DNA of 64,000 bases from an uncultured Prevotellaceae bacterium (GCA_900317835.1 ONIL01000014.1:83681-147680); one strand, 5' to 3'; positions 1 through 9,545 are shown, counted from the first letter of the stretch. The notes: generated by a model not told the origin, from the letters alone. Numbers and translations: made by a program.

Positions 1-1143
1 AGCACGGTGAGCCAGGTCCATCAACAAGCACAGGTCGAGGCACAGCGGTGCTGCCAAAATAGAGTCGCGGCACAGGAAGTTGATCTTGATCTGCATGGGA
101 TAGCCCATCCAGCCAAAGATGTCGATGTTGTCCCATCCCTCCTTGTTGTCGTTGCGAGGCGGGTAGTAGTTGATGCGTACCTTATGGAAGTAGTCGCTGT
201 ACAGGTCGGGCTGCTCCTCGGCAACAAGAATAGACTCGAGGGTTGAGAGCTTGCTGACCTCCTTGGTGCGGAAGTTGGCGGGCTCATCAAGCACGAGACC
301 ATCACGGTTACCCAAGATATTGGTTGAGAACCAGCCGTTCAGACCCAGCATACGGGTGCCGATGATGGGGGCAAAACCGCTCTTCACCAACGTCTGGCCA
401 GTCTTGAAGTCCTTGCCGGCGATGGGCACTTGGGTCTTCTCTGAGAGTTCCCACATGGCGGGAATGTCAACAGTCGTGTTGGGAGCACCCATGATGAAGG
501 GACAATCCTCCATCAATGCTGCATATGCGTAGCACATCGACGGGGCAATTTTGTCAACCACATTATCCTTCATGGCCTGCTCAAGAACAGCGATAGAGCC
601 GTGGTACTTCATGTCGGGCTCTACGTAGATCTCGGTTGAAGCTGCCCAAAGTACAACCACGCGGTCAACGCCAGTTTCCTTCTTGAAGTTGCGGATGTCC
701 TCGCGTACCTGCTCGGTCATGTCCCAGCGATCCTTGCACTGCTTCACGTTATTGCCGTCCAAGCGCTTTGCATAGTTCTTGTCAAAAGCGGCCTTCAAGG
801 GCTTAATCTTCAACAGCTCGTCCTTGACGGGCTCAATGTCCTTTTCCTTGAGTACCTCAGCGTTGATTGCGCTTTCATAAGCGTTCTCGGGAAATACGTC
901 CCATGCTGCAAACACGATGTCATCGAGGCTAGGCATCGAGACGATGTCTTTATAATGTAAGTACTTCTTGTTTTCACCTTTTCCAACACGAATCTTGTCA
1001 TACTGCGTCATGCTGCCAACAGGCTTTGCAAGGCCCTTGCGGGTCATCATCACGCCAGTCATGAACGTGGTGCTCACGGCACCCAATCCAACTACCATAA
1101 TACCTAATTTGCCGGTAGCGGGCTTAACATTTGCTTTTGCCAT
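1..1143 (-). CDS. ino1: myo-inositol-1-phosphate synthase (3' part cut off by window edge)
   Basis: Converts glucose-6-phosphate to inositol-3-phosphate using NAD, the first step towards inositol lipids. The reading frame is open from ATG at 1143 to the window edge (381 codons), so the C-terminus is missing. The N-terminus carries the dinucleotide-binding loop GLGAVSTTFMTG (residues about 20-31). Further on are the family stretches VVVLWAASTEIY, MGAPNTTVDIPA, KDFKTGQT (with the catalytic-region Lys), GWFSTNILGN and the KVRINYYPPRNDN region. In Bacteroides this enzyme feeds inositol phospholipid and inositol sphingolipid synthesis. A nucleotidyltransferase lies upstream and serine palmitoyltransferase about 10 kb away, which fits, but no CDP-alcohol transferase is visible. 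The about 340-bp upstream gap suggests its own promoter. Confidence 0.93.
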   Translation of the reverse strand, partial: MAKANVKPATGKLGIMVVGLGAVSTTFMTGVMMTRKGLAKPVGSMTQYDKIRVGKGENKKYLHYKDIVSMPSLDDIVFAAWDVFPENAYESAINAEVLKEKDIEPVKDELLKIKPLKAAFDKNYAKRLDGNNVKQCKDRWDMTEQVREDIRNFKKETGVDRVVVLWAASTEIYVEPDMKYHGSIAVLEQAMKDNVVDKIAPSMCYAYAALMEDCPFIMGAPNTTVDIPAMWELSEKTQVPIAGKDFKTGQTLVKSGFAPIIGTRMLGLNGWFSTNILGNRDGLVLDEPANFRTKEVSKLSTLESILVAEEQPDLYSDYFHKVRINYYPPRNDNKEGWDNIDIFGWMGYPMQIKINFLCRDSILAAPLCLDLCLLMDLAHRA

Positions 1144-1484
1144 AATCTTTTATTACAGTTAATGTTATAAGTTGATATCTATTTATGTAGCCTCACCAAG
1201 AGGCCTAGCTAATCGATATTGTTTCTCTTGCGAAAAACGGCGCTAAATTACAGCCTTTTTTTGAATTGAGAAACTAAATGTATTGTAAAAATGATAGAAA
1301 AAAGTTAATTTTCAGCCCTAATATTTAAAAAGAGTGAATTTTAGTATATTTTGATGGCCAACTTATTAAAAATACTTAATTACACGTCTTGCCAATTGTA
1401 CAGTTTGTTGATGCTTTTCTGCAATAAATTCGACATCATGAGCCCTGATAACATTTTTTTAGAATCAGGCCTTGTGAATGGAGT
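1144..1484. other. 341-bp intergenic leader region of inositol synthase
   Basis: No convincing gene. On the minus strand a near-match to the Bacteroidetes -7 box (TAATTTAG, 1243-1250) would give a leader of about 90 nt before the inositol-phosphate synthase ATG. That leader contains a small hairpin, GCCTC/GAGGC (1190-1204). The rest is AT-rich. I see no riboswitch signature. Confidence 0.4.
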
Positions 1485-2183
1485 TCATTGGTCCAGGAAC
1501 TCATTGGCCGTAGTGATGTCACCGGCATGATCTACATCCACAATCTTCTCGATGCTGTAGGCCTTCAAGTGGTGACCAGCCTCAATCAGGGCACGTTGAA
1601 AGTTGCGCATGCGACTGATGTTCTGCACGATGCAATGGTCGAGAACACTGAATGCTTTGTCGGTCATGGCATACACACCACCCGATACGTATTTCGCACC
1701 AACCCAGCTTTTATCGCGGAATGCAGTGATGTTCATCTCGCTGTCAACATCAACCCACAAAGGTTTCTCATCGTCAACAAAGGGTGTGACCGCCCACATG
1801 CCGTCATGCTCTTCGTCGGCTTCAAATGCATCGATGTAACCCTTGAAGTCTTCCTCTTTAAATATGGTGTCGACGGTTGTCAGGCAGAATTTGCCTGGAG
1901 GAATCACACGACTCAAATGCCACAGGCTGTGCATCGAGCTGGGTGTACTTTTCACTACCAGATTGAATGGAACTGGCAGCTCTAGGCTCTCAAGATATTC
2001 CCTTACTTCGGTCATGTGTTCGTTGACGATGATGCTGATGCTCTCGGCATGGCATCTGAGCATGATGTTAATGAGGCGGCCAATCATGGGCTCACCTTGC
2101 AGCTCGACGAGTGGCTTGGGTTTGGCAACGCCCTCTTGTGCAAGTCGTGATCCTTCGCCGGCGGCGATTATTGCATAGTTCAT
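1485..2183 (-). CDS. nucleotidyltransferase family protein (NTP_transferase, MobA/GT-A-like)
   Basis: 232-residue sugar-phosphate or alcohol-phosphate nucleotidyltransferase. The N-terminus has the signature IIAAGEGSRL followed by KPKPLVELQG (residues 5-30), the nucleotide-binding loop and catalytic Lys of this fold. TTVDTIF (around residue 100) supplies the metal-binding Asp, and the C-terminal IVDVDHAGDI resembles the usual vDvDtpeD ending. The substrate cannot be read from sequence. Because myo-inositol-phosphate synthase follows on the same strand, a CTP:inositol-phosphate or similar head-group activation is one possibility (inference). It lies 24 bp downstream of the HAD hydrolase gene, probably in one transcript with pdxA. 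Confidence 0.8.
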   Translation of the reverse strand: MNYAIIAAGEGSRLAQEGVAKPKPLVELQGEPMIGRLINIMLRCHAESISIIVNEHMTEVREYLESLELPVPFNLVVKSTPSSMHSLWHLSRVIPPGKFCLTTVDTIFKEEDFKGYIDAFEADEEHDGMWAVTPFVDDEKPLWVDVDSEMNITAFRDKSWVGAKYVSGGVYAMTDKAFSVLDHCIVQNISRMRNFQRALIEAGHHLKAYSIEKIVDVDHAGDITTANEFLDQ

Positions 2184-2207
2184 GCTTGATTATTGTTTAA
2201 TGTGTGA

Positions 2208-2915
2208 TTAATGATTGTTGTCTTTTAACCAATTGGCTACTTGCGTAACCTTGGTGATCGTGTGAGGATGGGTTTGACGATCCTCTTCCTCGGTCCATCC
2301 TTTCCCTTTGAGCCACAAGACATGGCATCCCAGTTGTTCGGCTGGCTCAATGTCCTTGCGCAGGCTGTCGCCCACCACGAGAACATCCTGAGGGGCTAAT
2401 TCCAGTGCGTCAACTCCTAGGCGGAATAGGGTGGGGTTGGGCTTGCGCACGCCCACAACAGCACTCTCAATGATGCCCTTGAACAAATGCCTGATGCCGT
2501 AATCGCGAAGCACCTCATCGATGTTGCCGTAGAAATTGCTAACCAGCATCATCGGATAGGTCTCATGTAATTGTTCGAGCATGGGCAAGGCCTCGTTGAT
2601 GCACTGGCGTGCTGCATTGTCGCAGAAAGCGGCAATCTTTTCCACCCATTGCGCTCGGGTGGTTTCATCGGGCTGTATAGGCAGATAACTGATTTCCAAT
2701 GCCACCTTCTTGAGTAGCAGCGTGTGGAAATTGTCTTGAGGCAAGATGATGCGTTCGCGGGCAAGTGCGCGCTCTCCCTCAACATATGCAGTACGGAAAG
2801 TCTCTTTGTCAATAGGAACGCCTGAGTTGACATAACCTTGCCACAAAACCTCGCTCCAGTGGACGCCTCGACTATCCAGTGTGCCGCCATAGTCAAAGAT
2901 GATTCCCTTTATCAT
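2208..2915 (-). CDS. HAD-superfamily hydrolase (DYGGTL type)
   Basis: 235-residue haloacid dehalogenase-like phosphatase. Motif I is IIFDYGGTLD (residues 6-15): the nucleophile Asp is present, but the second, acid/base Asp of DxDGT is Gly. This also occurs in some HAD-IA subgroups. Motif II is LVSNFYGN, motif III has Lys in GVRKPNPTLF, and motif IV is VLVVGDSLRKDI. The cap region (about residues 20-100) is helical, C1 type. Substrate unknown. The gene sits 22 bp after pdxA and 24 bp before the nucleotidyltransferase, so a dephosphorylation or repair role linked to either neighbour is possible but unproven. Confidence 0.82.
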   Translation of the reverse strand: MIKGIIFDYGGTLDSRGVHWSEVLWQGYVNSGVPIDKETFRTAYVEGERALARERIILPQDNFHTLLLKKVALEISYLPIQPDETTRAQWVEKIAAFCDNAARQCINEALPMLEQLHETYPMMLVSNFYGNIDEVLRDYGIRHLFKGIIESAVVGVRKPNPTLFRLGVDALELAPQDVLVVGDSLRKDIEPAEQLGCHVLWLKGKGWTEEEDRQTHPHTITKVTQVANWLKDNNH

Positions 2916-2937
2916 GCTCCGTCTTTCTTTTTCAGCG

Positions 2938-4041
2938 TTAGTCGGTCTTGGTCAAATCAAGCTTCACATTGTCTCGACCACGGTCTTGGAACAACTTGGG
3001 CAGCGGATTTTGGCGCGCTTCATCATAGCGGATGCGGTTGCGCTGAATGTCAATGGCGGTATAAATTGCATGGCGCATCGATGATTCGTTGGCAATGCCT
3101 TGTCCAGCAATGTCATAGCCTGTTCCGTGGTCAGGGCTTGTGCGGATGATAGGCAGTCCTGCAGTGAAGTTGACGCCCTCGTCCATGGCTATTGTCTTAA
3201 AGGGGGCAAGACCTTGATCGTGGTACATGGCCAGTACTCCGTCAAAACGGCGATAATGCCGTGCCCCGAAGAAGCCGTCAGCTGCATATGGCCCAAAGCA
3301 TTGCACTCCATCCTCATCAAGAGACTGCTGCAGTGCAGGCATGATGACATCTCGCTCCTCGTTGCCCAGGATGCCATTTTCGCCAGCATGGGGGTTTAAC
3401 GAGAGTACGGCTATGCGAGGATTGTCGATGTTGAAGTCGCGTTTGAGCGACATGTTGAGCAAGCGCAATTTCTCGCGGATGACCTCGACGGTGAGCGCAA
3501 CAGGGACCTGAGACAGTGGCAGATGGGTAGTTGCCAACGCAATGCGCAAGTTTTCGGTGCACATGATCATTAAGGCTTTTTCCCCTTCGCCTGCCGAACT
3601 CTCAAGATACTCGGTGTGGCCAGGGAAGTGGAATTGGTCGCTCTGGATGTTATCCTTGTTGATGGGTGCGGTTACCAGCACGTCAATCAGTCCGGCCTTC
3701 AGGTCTCGAACGGCTGCTTCAAGGGCGATGAACGATGCAAGCCCGGCCTGCTTGCTGGGCTGTCCCAACTCTACCTTGATTTCCTGGTCGATACATTCCA
3801 CCAGGTTAGGCATATTGTCCTTCAGGGACTCTGCAGTCTTTGTGTGGTTAATCTGGAATCCGGGCAAGTTGCACGCATTGCGGTGATAGCTTACAATCCG
3901 TGATGAGCCGTAAAGCACGGGAATACACAATTCCATCATCTCGGGAACTCCCACAGCCTTCAGAGCCACCTCGATGCCGATGCCATTAGTATCGCCCAGG
4001 GTGATGCCCACCCGGGGTCGGTTGTTATTTTTTCCACTCAT
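2938..4041 (-). CDS. pdxA: 4-hydroxythreonine-4-phosphate dehydrogenase
   Basis: 367-residue NAD-dependent enzyme of the DXP-dependent pyridoxal phosphate pathway. It oxidises 4-phosphohydroxy-threonine, and the product condenses with DXP through PdxJ. Diagnostic stretches are VGITLGDTNGIGIEV at the N-terminus, TAPINKDN and FPGHTEYLE in the middle, and YHDQGLAPFKTIAMD with SPDHGTGYDIAGQG near the C-terminus, which carry metal-binding His/Asp residues. The length is close to other Bacteroidetes PdxA proteins. The start MSGKNNNRPRVG was chosen because it is the first ATG after the -7 box at 4086-4093. First gene of a probable three-gene minus-strand transcript. Confidence 0.95.
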   Translation of the reverse strand: MSGKNNNRPRVGITLGDTNGIGIEVALKAVGVPEMMELCIPVLYGSSRIVSYHRNACNLPGFQINHTKTAESLKDNMPNLVECIDQEIKVELGQPSKQAGLASFIALEAAVRDLKAGLIDVLVTAPINKDNIQSDQFHFPGHTEYLESSAGEGEKALMIMCTENLRIALATTHLPLSQVPVALTVEVIREKLRLLNMSLKRDFNIDNPRIAVLSLNPHAGENGILGNEERDVIMPALQQSLDEDGVQCFGPYAADGFFGARHYRRFDGVLAMYHDQGLAPFKTIAMDEGVNFTAGLPIIRTSPDHGTGYDIAGQGIANESSMRHAIYTAIDIQRNRIRYDEARQNPLPKLFQDRGRDNVKLDLTKTD

Positions 4042-4085
4042 AATGATAGTTATCTATTGACATGTATTTGTTCAAAATCAAACTG

Positions 4086-4093
4086 CAAAAGTA
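4086..4093 (-). promoter_or_regulatory. Bacteroidetes -7 box for pdxA
   Basis: Minus-strand TACTTTTG matches the TAnnTTTG -7 element. The -33 position has only a weak GTTG about 20 nt upstream. The leader before the pdxA ATG would be about 38 nt. Confidence 0.5.
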
Positions 4094-4144
4094 CTAATAA
4101 ATTACTTCTCTTGCAACATCCATGCCATGGGGAAACCAATTTTA

Positions 4145-4195
4145 GGTAAAAAACAAGCAGGGAAGCCTTGCTTGTGAAGGCCTCCCTGCCTGTTT
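4145..4195 (-). terminator. Intrinsic terminator after the LRR gene (bidirectional hairpin)
   Basis: Arms GCAGGGA-n-GCCTT (4157-4169) and AAGGC-n-TCCCTGC (4177-4189) form a 12-bp stem with one mismatch and a 7-nt loop. On the minus strand the hairpin is followed by TTGTTTTTT, fitting termination of the LRR gene that stops at 4216. The plus strand also has CTGTTTTT. Confidence 0.8.
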
Positions 4196-4215
4196 TTGCG
4201 ATGTGACGCGGCTCG

Positions 4216-7200
4216 TTACTGGACGACCTTGGTCGTCTGTGTAGTGCCGTCACTCATCTGGCGGACGATGATGGTCACACCGGGGACAGGTCCATCGTGT
4301 TCAACGCCACTAACGTCAAAATAGCGTTCGCTCACAACTTGAACCTCGCCCAATCCGTCAGCAACCGTTTCTTCAACGTTGGTAGGACTGCCAGGTGGCA
4401 TCCAGGCGAGGCCAAACGCTGATCCGCTACCACTCTTGGACGTACTTGGGCGGCCGTCGTCATACGTGTACTCGATGTAGTTGCGCTCATCACTGTACTT
4501 GTCGATGATTGCGATCCTGCCATAGATTAACGTCGAGTCGGGTTGGACATCTGACCCTACAACAACGTCTGCCCTGCGGGGCGCTTGATTGGTGCGATTG
4601 CCCTTGTGCGGGCCTGACGAATTAACGGTAAAGCTGATGACTTTCTCGGGGTCAAAACCATCCTCTTCGAGTTGTCTCTCAAATGCGTTGGAATTTGGAC
4701 CAGCGATGGTGTCCTGACCCGTCTTGTGGCCCAAGAAGGTGTCATTGTTGCCAATGGCGTCTCCGGCATTCTTCACCAGCTGGAGGTAGTACATCTTGTA
4801 ATCGTCAGTCTCATTGGTGCTGGCATTGGTAGATTTCCAAACTGCCAGCTCTCCATAGAAGGTTCCGCGCACATTGTGGTAGCAATCATAAGTCTGGATG
4901 TTGGGACATCCGCTCAGGTCAATGCCGTTGATGTGGTTGTAGCTGTAGGTTAGCGTGTTCAGCTTGGTCCTGTTTTTCAGCCCCTTCAGGCTGTACAGGT
5001 CATTGCAATCGGCATGGATGACTACCAGTGAATCACTGTTGAAATACAGGTCTGCAATGCTGTTCTTGCCAGGCTGACTCATCGAGGTGGGCACTTCGCC
5101 AGGCATCGTGAAGCTGAAGTGGTCATAATCCTCCCAGATGCTGTCTCGGTTACTGCAATCAAAGTATTTGAGTCGCGTGTTGCTGCTCAAGTCGAGGTCG
5201 CGTACCATGCAGTTGCGCATGTCAAACCAGCGCAGGTTGTGATTATCTGTCACATCAAGGATATTCAATTCGGGATTCTGCCAAATCTTTAACGTGTCAA
5301 GATTGTTGCCGGCATCGTTGGTAAAGGCCCTTAGCAGTGAGTTGGAAACCCATGCGGTGACCAAATTCTTGTTTGCTGTCAGGTTCAATCCAGGATCACC
5401 CAGTGCTGTACCCAATGCTTTGTCGTTATAGGCATGCAGGTATTGCAGGTTGACATTCTGGGTCAGGTTCAGCTCATTAAACACTGCATTGTCATTGACA
5501 TACACAAGATTCAGTGAGTCGATATCAGTGGTCGGAAAACCAAAGTCTCCATCCCATGGCTTGTTATACGCCAGGTTCTCAAAGCCGTGGATCTTGGGTA
5601 GTTTAGGATCGTGGTGACAATAGACGTCTTTCAGGCCGTTGCTATTGTCGAGCAATACTGTCGTGAGTTTCTCTCGTTCATATGCTCTGACTCCTTTCAG
5701 ACCACTCAGCGGAGTCGTTATTTTGCCACTGTATGTACCACCCTCGCGGGCGCCGTTTTGGTAACGGTTGATGTCAGGAAAGAAGATGTCTCCAGTCTCG
5801 ACATCATAGCCGCGCATCTTGTAGGCGCATTCGCGGGCATCAAGATAGGTGATGTCTCTCACCGATTGCATATTGACATAGTGCAGCGGGTTTCCCTTGA
5901 TGATCAGTGTGTCAACCTGGGCTGCGTACACACCAATGGAATCGAAGCGGGAGTAGGATAGGTTGATGTAGTGCAGGTTGGTGCACACCGAGTTAGCCTG
6001 GAAGTTGATCGAGCCTTGCATCGTGCGGTCATCGGTGCCACGCATTCCGATGACTGACAATCGTTCGAGGGATCTGAGACCATCAGTCCTGTCAGCCCCA
6101 TCGGGGATTTTTTTGCCATACCTTGTGCCGATACCCAGTGAGCGCATTCCATTGTAGTCGGCATAGAAATACTTGAGGTTTGGCAGGTCTTGCAGCCAGA
6201 TGTATCGTGCATTGGCCACATGACAATGGGTCATTGCTGTCTGTTCGATGCCAGTATAACTGATGTCAACATATTCCAGCTTGTTGTTGTCGATGAGGTC
6301 AAGGATATAAAGACCCGTCGTGTCATTGTAGTCGCTGGTGTAGTATTCGCGGTCATCGGGGTTGGTGGCTAGCCACAGGTATTTTTTATAATCGGGGAAG
6401 TCACGGTTAAAAGTGCTGTTTGCGGGAATGGAAGCCCTGTATGCTGCGCCCTTGTCATGTGACTCGGTGTAACGTGCGATAGTGCGGTTGTGACTCACGT
6501 CCAGATAGCGCAATTCAGTGTTCTTGTGCAGATAGACAGAGTCTTTCAATTGGCAATAGCTCAGATCAAGATACTTGAGGTTGGGCAACTGCTCGAGAGA
6601 AGCGCTGTCGGGCATCGCTGGCATTGTGGGCCAGTAGCTCTTGTAGCGGTAACTGCTCTCAAGATCACCATTAGTAGTAATAAAGTATTCATACGGTGGA
6701 CGGTCTGGAAACAATGTCTGATCATTGGAACGCCAGTATTCATAGACATTACCTGGTACAAGTGTCAAGTTCCTGAAGGTGTAGAATTTGTTGTAGCTAC
6801 CCTTGATTGTGTCGATGGGCACTCCCTGGAGCGAGCTGTTATTGCCGATGCGCTGGAAGTAGTTGGGTTGCTCGGCTGTACCGCTAATGTCCATATAGGT
6901 CAACGAGGTATTTCCCAGCAGGTAGAGGCCACTACCGTCACTCATCGTCGGACTGCTTGTCATTGTGGTAATACCGGGATTCTTGTGCATCTCCAGGCGG
7001 GTCATGCTTGGGTTGTCGCCCAGCATGAGTGCTGTCAACGTTGCGGGCAGACTGGGTGCCGTGAAACTGGTGAAACCGTTGTTGCCAAGGTCGATACCCG
7101 TCAGGTTGCCACATTCGCTTTCATTCATGGTCAATGCTCCTCCCGCGAAGCCGCTGTTGTTCTCCAGATAAAGGAACGCGAGTGTGCTGATACTCGAGAA

Positions 7201-8442
7201 GTCGCTCGTGACCTGACCGACAGAGGCGTAGTTGTTACCGTTCAGGTACAGGCTTCGCAGTGCCGTGCAGCTGCTGGCGCCCGTGATCGCAAAGTTGGTG
7301 CGGGGAAGGGCATCCTCGTTGAGTTGCAGGTAAGCTAAATGAGTGTCTCCGCTAATGTTCAGTGACTCCAATAGCGGACTGCCATTGACCCAAAACTGGG
7401 CCGCATTCGGGTTCCCGGAGATATCTACTGTAGTGAGTTTTGTGAAGCCTGTGAGACCCTCGGACAATGAGCCCATCTTGGAATTGCTCGAGATCAGCGT
7501 TTCCAGGTTGGGATTATTGGATGGCGTCAAGTAGTAAAGCAAGTAGTGGGGCGAGCTGCCGACCCTGAAGTAGATGTCACAGTCACTGATGTCCAGATAC
7601 TTGAGGGAACTCAGGTGCTGTATTGAGCTGCTCCAACCAAAACTGGTGTTCCCCTTCAACAGCAATGTCTCGAGGCTGCTGTTTGCCGAGGTTAGGCCCA
7701 ATGAGCTGCTTTGTGGCTGACCGGTATTACTCATGTCCAGGTACTTGAGATGGGTCAAATACTGGAGACAGGATACGGGACCATTTAAGGAATTGTCCTT
7801 GAGAATCAGTGTCTCGAGGCTGCTATGAGCCGAGGTGAATCCAATGCTGGTAGACGTTTGACCGGTATTGCTCAAGTCGCAATAGACAAGTCCCGCTTGG
7901 TTGGTGATACCGCTCGACCAGCCATCCATTCGGGTGTCATTGGCGAGACTGAGCCAAGTGAGGGTATTGATGTTGTAGCCAGAATATATCGCTTGAAAAT
8001 AGCCGATATCACAGTTCGACAAATCCAAATGCTTTAACGGCATGTTTCTGGTCAACGTGATCCAGTGAGTTGTGGTTGAGCCACTGCCGCTGGTGGAATT
8101 GAAGCCGAGGAGAGCAGGGTTATAGCTCAGGTCAAGCCACTCAAGGTTGGGGTTGTTGGTGATGTTGGCAAATTGGATATTGTTGTGTGCGGCAACAAAT
8201 TTTTTCAGACCTGTCAACAGTTCAATACCCTTGATGTTGGAGATACTCTGGTTAGAGACATCTAGCTCGGTGAGGGTGGTCTCATCGATCACCCCATTGA
8301 CGGCATAGGGCGACAATGCTGCCTTGAAGTTGTTGTCAGGGAAGTTTGTCGAGTTTAGCGTCACACTTGCTTGTGCCAGGCTGGTGGATAGCGGCACCAG
8401 CAGCACAGCAAAACATGCTTTGAGTAGTAATCGTTTCATCAT
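4216..8442 (-). CDS. Very large secreted leucine-rich-repeat protein with T9SS-like C-terminal tail
   Basis: 1408 residues. The signal peptide (about residues 1-25, ending SLAQA) is followed by VTLNSTNFPD, then tens of irregular leucine-rich repeats of the type LKYLDLSNTGQ / LETLLLKGNTS running to about residue 1230. The repeats include near-identical neighbours such as SSSLGLTSANSSLETLLLKGN, a sign of local duplication. A linker with a NxNxAPRR-like segment follows. The final about 35 residues (RYFDVSGVEHDGP..GVTIIVRQMSDGTTQTTKVVQ pattern) match the tails of the secreted proteins ending at 58585 and 61051. Such tails resemble type IX secretion/cell-surface sorting domains. Probably a surface or secreted binding protein; the ligand is unknown. 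Monocistronic, with a terminator at 4145-4195. Confidence 0.88.
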   Translation of the reverse strand: MMKRLLLKACFAVLLVPLSTSLAQASVTLNSTNFPDNNFKAALSPYAVNGVIDETTLTELDVSNQSISNIKGIELLTGLKKFVAAHNNIQFANITNNPNLEWLDLSYNPALLGFNSTSGSGSTTTHWITLTRNMPLKHLDLSNCDIGYFQAIYSGYNINTLTWLSLANDTRMDGWSSGITNQAGLVYCDLSNTGQTSTSIGFTSAHSSLETLILKDNSLNGPVSCLQYLTHLKYLDMSNTGQPQSSSLGLTSANSSLETLLLKGNTSFGWSSSIQHLSSLKYLDISDCDIYFRVGSSPHYLLYYLTPSNNPNLETLISSNSKMGSLSEGLTGFTKLTTVDISGNPNAAQFWVNGSPLLESLNISGDTHLAYLQLNEDALPRTNFAITGASSCTALRSLYLNGNNYASVGQVTSDFSSISTLAFLYLENNSGFAGGALTMNESECGNLTGIDLGNNGFTSFTAPSLPATLTALMLGDNPSMTRLEMHKNPGITTMTSSPTMSDGSGLYLLGNTSLTYMDISGTAEQPNYFQRIGNNSSLQGVPIDTIKGSYNKFYTFRNLTLVPGNVYEYWRSNDQTLFPDRPPYEYFITTNGDLESSYRYKSYWPTMPAMPDSASLEQLPNLKYLDLSYCQLKDSVYLHKNTELRYLDVSHNRTIARYTESHDKGAAYRASIPANSTFNRDFPDYKKYLWLATNPDDREYYTSDYNDTTGLYILDLIDNNKLEYVDISYTGIEQTAMTHCHVANARYIWLQDLPNLKYFYADYNGMRSLGIGTRYGKKIPDGADRTDGLRSLERLSVIGMRGTDDRTMQGSINFQANSVCTNLHYINLSYSRFDSIGVYAAQVDTLIIKGNPLHYVNMQSVRDITYLDARECAYKMRGYDVETGDIFFPDINRYQNGAREGGTYSGKITTPLSGLKGVRAYEREKLTTVLLDNSNGLKDVYCHHDPKLPKIHGFENLAYNKPWDGDFGFPTTDIDSLNLVYVNDNAVFNELNLTQNVNLQYLHAYNDKALGTALGDPGLNLTANKNLVTAWVSNSLLRAFTNDAGNNLDTLKIWQNPELNILDVTDNHNLRWFDMRNCMVRDLDLSSNTRLKYFDCSNRDSIWEDYDHFSFTMPGEVPTSMSQPGKNSIADLYFNSDSLVVIHADCNDLYSLKGLKNRTKLNTLTYSYNHINGIDLSGCPNIQTYDCYHNVRGTFYGELAVWKSTNASTNETDDYKMYYLQLVKNAGDAIGNNDTFLGHKTGQDTIAGPNSNAFERQLEEDGFDPEKVISFTVNSSGPHKGNRTNQAPRRADVVVGSDVQPDSTLIYGRIAIIDKYSDERNYIEYTYDDGRPSTSKSGSGSAFGLAWMPPGSPTNVEETVADGLGEVQVVSERYFDVSGVEHDGPVPGVTIIVRQMSDGTTQTTKVVQ

Positions 8443-8799
8443 TGATAGAATTTTAATGTATAACTATTGTGGTTTGTTTTTTCTGAAACTATTCGGCACT
8501 ATTCAACCAGCGTTTTTGCCCGATAGTTTTTCAGTCGCTTTTTGTTGCAATTCACAAAAATAGACATTCTTTTAGTAATAGAATATAATTTCAGCTTAAA
8601 GAATGTCAAAAACTACGCAAAAACAGATTCTTCACCATGGGTTTTCATTGTGTCTCCTAACTAAAAGATGTGGTGCTCATTAAAAGAAAATACTGATCAG
8701 GCCAAGGCCAAACCGGTAATTTTCAATGTCATTGCTCGCTGTGGACAAGAGCGGTTTAATCCGTTCCGAAAAGTGTGTTGCCCACAGAGTATGTTCCCT
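8443..8799. other. 357-bp intergenic region upstream of the LRR gene
   Basis: No gene supported. A minus-strand -7 match TATTTTTG (8555-8562) would start the LRR transcript with a leader of about 105 nt. No clear -33 box was found. The remainder, between the LRR promoter and the stop codon of the lipoprotein at 8800, shows no recognisable structure. Confidence 0.4.
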
Positions 8800-9390
8800 T
8801 TATGGCAGCGCAATAGCGGGCCAGCCGTAATCCTGATACAGCTTTACCTCCAAATTGTTTTCTTTCACATATTTGGATACAAGGTTGCCACGGGCCTCCT
8901 CACGCTTCTTCTCATCGCTGTTGATGGCGTGGAAAGCCTCATACTTATCGCCAAAGATGCGTTTGGCGCTCTCTAGGTTGCGACTGCCGTCAGCAACCTG
9001 GTCAAACGACGTGACCTTGTAGCCCTCGTCAGTCTTCTGCACGCACATCAGTCCAGGATGTGAGCCGCCCGATACCGTCTTGAGCGTGTCGCCCACCACA
9101 TTGTAGTTAAATACCCAGAAGTCGCCCCACACCAGCACGCTGTCAGGGTTCTGCTCATCGACCTCAACAATGTGAGCACACGGGATACACACTTCGCCCT
9201 GCTGGTAATGCGAGCCGACAGAGTCCACCAGATATCTGTCAACCGCAGTGAGATAGCTGTCCTCGTTCTCAACAACAGCAACCGAGTCTTCGGCTGCCTT
9301 TTCGGTATTGGCGTTCCCGTTGCAGGAAGTCATCCAAGCAGTGCCGCAAATAAGGATGGCGGCCAACATCTTCAAATTCTTTTTACTCAT
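8800..9390 (-). CDS. Hypothetical lipoprotein
   Basis: 196 residues. The N-terminus has Lys residues, a hydrophobic stretch and the lipobox WMTSC (Cys about residue 23), followed by an Asn/Glu-rich spacer, so a lipid-anchored periplasmic or outer-membrane protein is expected. The body has features such as VLVWGDFWVFNYNVVGDTLKTVSGGSHPG and a basic/acidic helix near the C-terminus. I do not recognise a named family. It has its own -7 box at 9424-9431. Single gene, with no functional neighbour. Confidence 0.75.
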   Translation of the reverse strand: MSKKNLKMLAAILICGTAWMTSCNGNANTEKAAEDSVAVVENEDSYLTAVDRYLVDSVGSHYQQGEVCIPCAHIVEVDEQNPDSVLVWGDFWVFNYNVVGDTLKTVSGGSHPGLMCVQKTDEGYKVTSFDQVADGSRNLESAKRIFGDKYEAFHAINSDEKKREEARGNLVSKYVKENNLEVKLYQDYGWPAIALP

Positions 9391-9423
9391 GTTCAGGATC
9401 TATTCAATAAATGATTCGTGCCG

Positions 9424-9431
9424 CAAAGGTA
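9424..9431 (-). promoter_or_regulatory. -7 box for the 8800-9390 lipoprotein gene
   Basis: Minus-strand TACCTTTG is an exact TAnnTTTG match, 33 bp before the lipoprotein ATG. No good -33 TTTG at the expected distance. Confidence 0.5.
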
Positions 9432-9509
9432 ATGCAAAAATCTTTGATTATTCCACATTCATCATCAATAAAAGTTCAGAATTCAAACGACAGTGGCAAT
9501 AGTTTTTAC

Positions 9510-9517
9510 TACTTTTG
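9510..9517 (+). promoter_or_regulatory. -7 box for the TfoX-like gene
   Basis: TACTTTTG matches TAnnTTTG. It places transcription start near 9524, which excludes upstream in-frame starts and supports ATG 9546. Confidence 0.5.
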
Positions 9518-9545
9518 TGATGTTGTAAAACTAATATCGATAGAT

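Noticed and set aside
6490-7338. Long plus-strand frame opposite the LRR gene
   Set aside because: Antisense shadow of regular repeat codons; no signal, motif or promoter.
8668-8976. 102-codon plus-strand frame in the gap after the LRR promoter
   Set aside because: Its second half runs antisense to the lipoprotein gene, which has lipobox and promoter; the frame shows no recognisable features.
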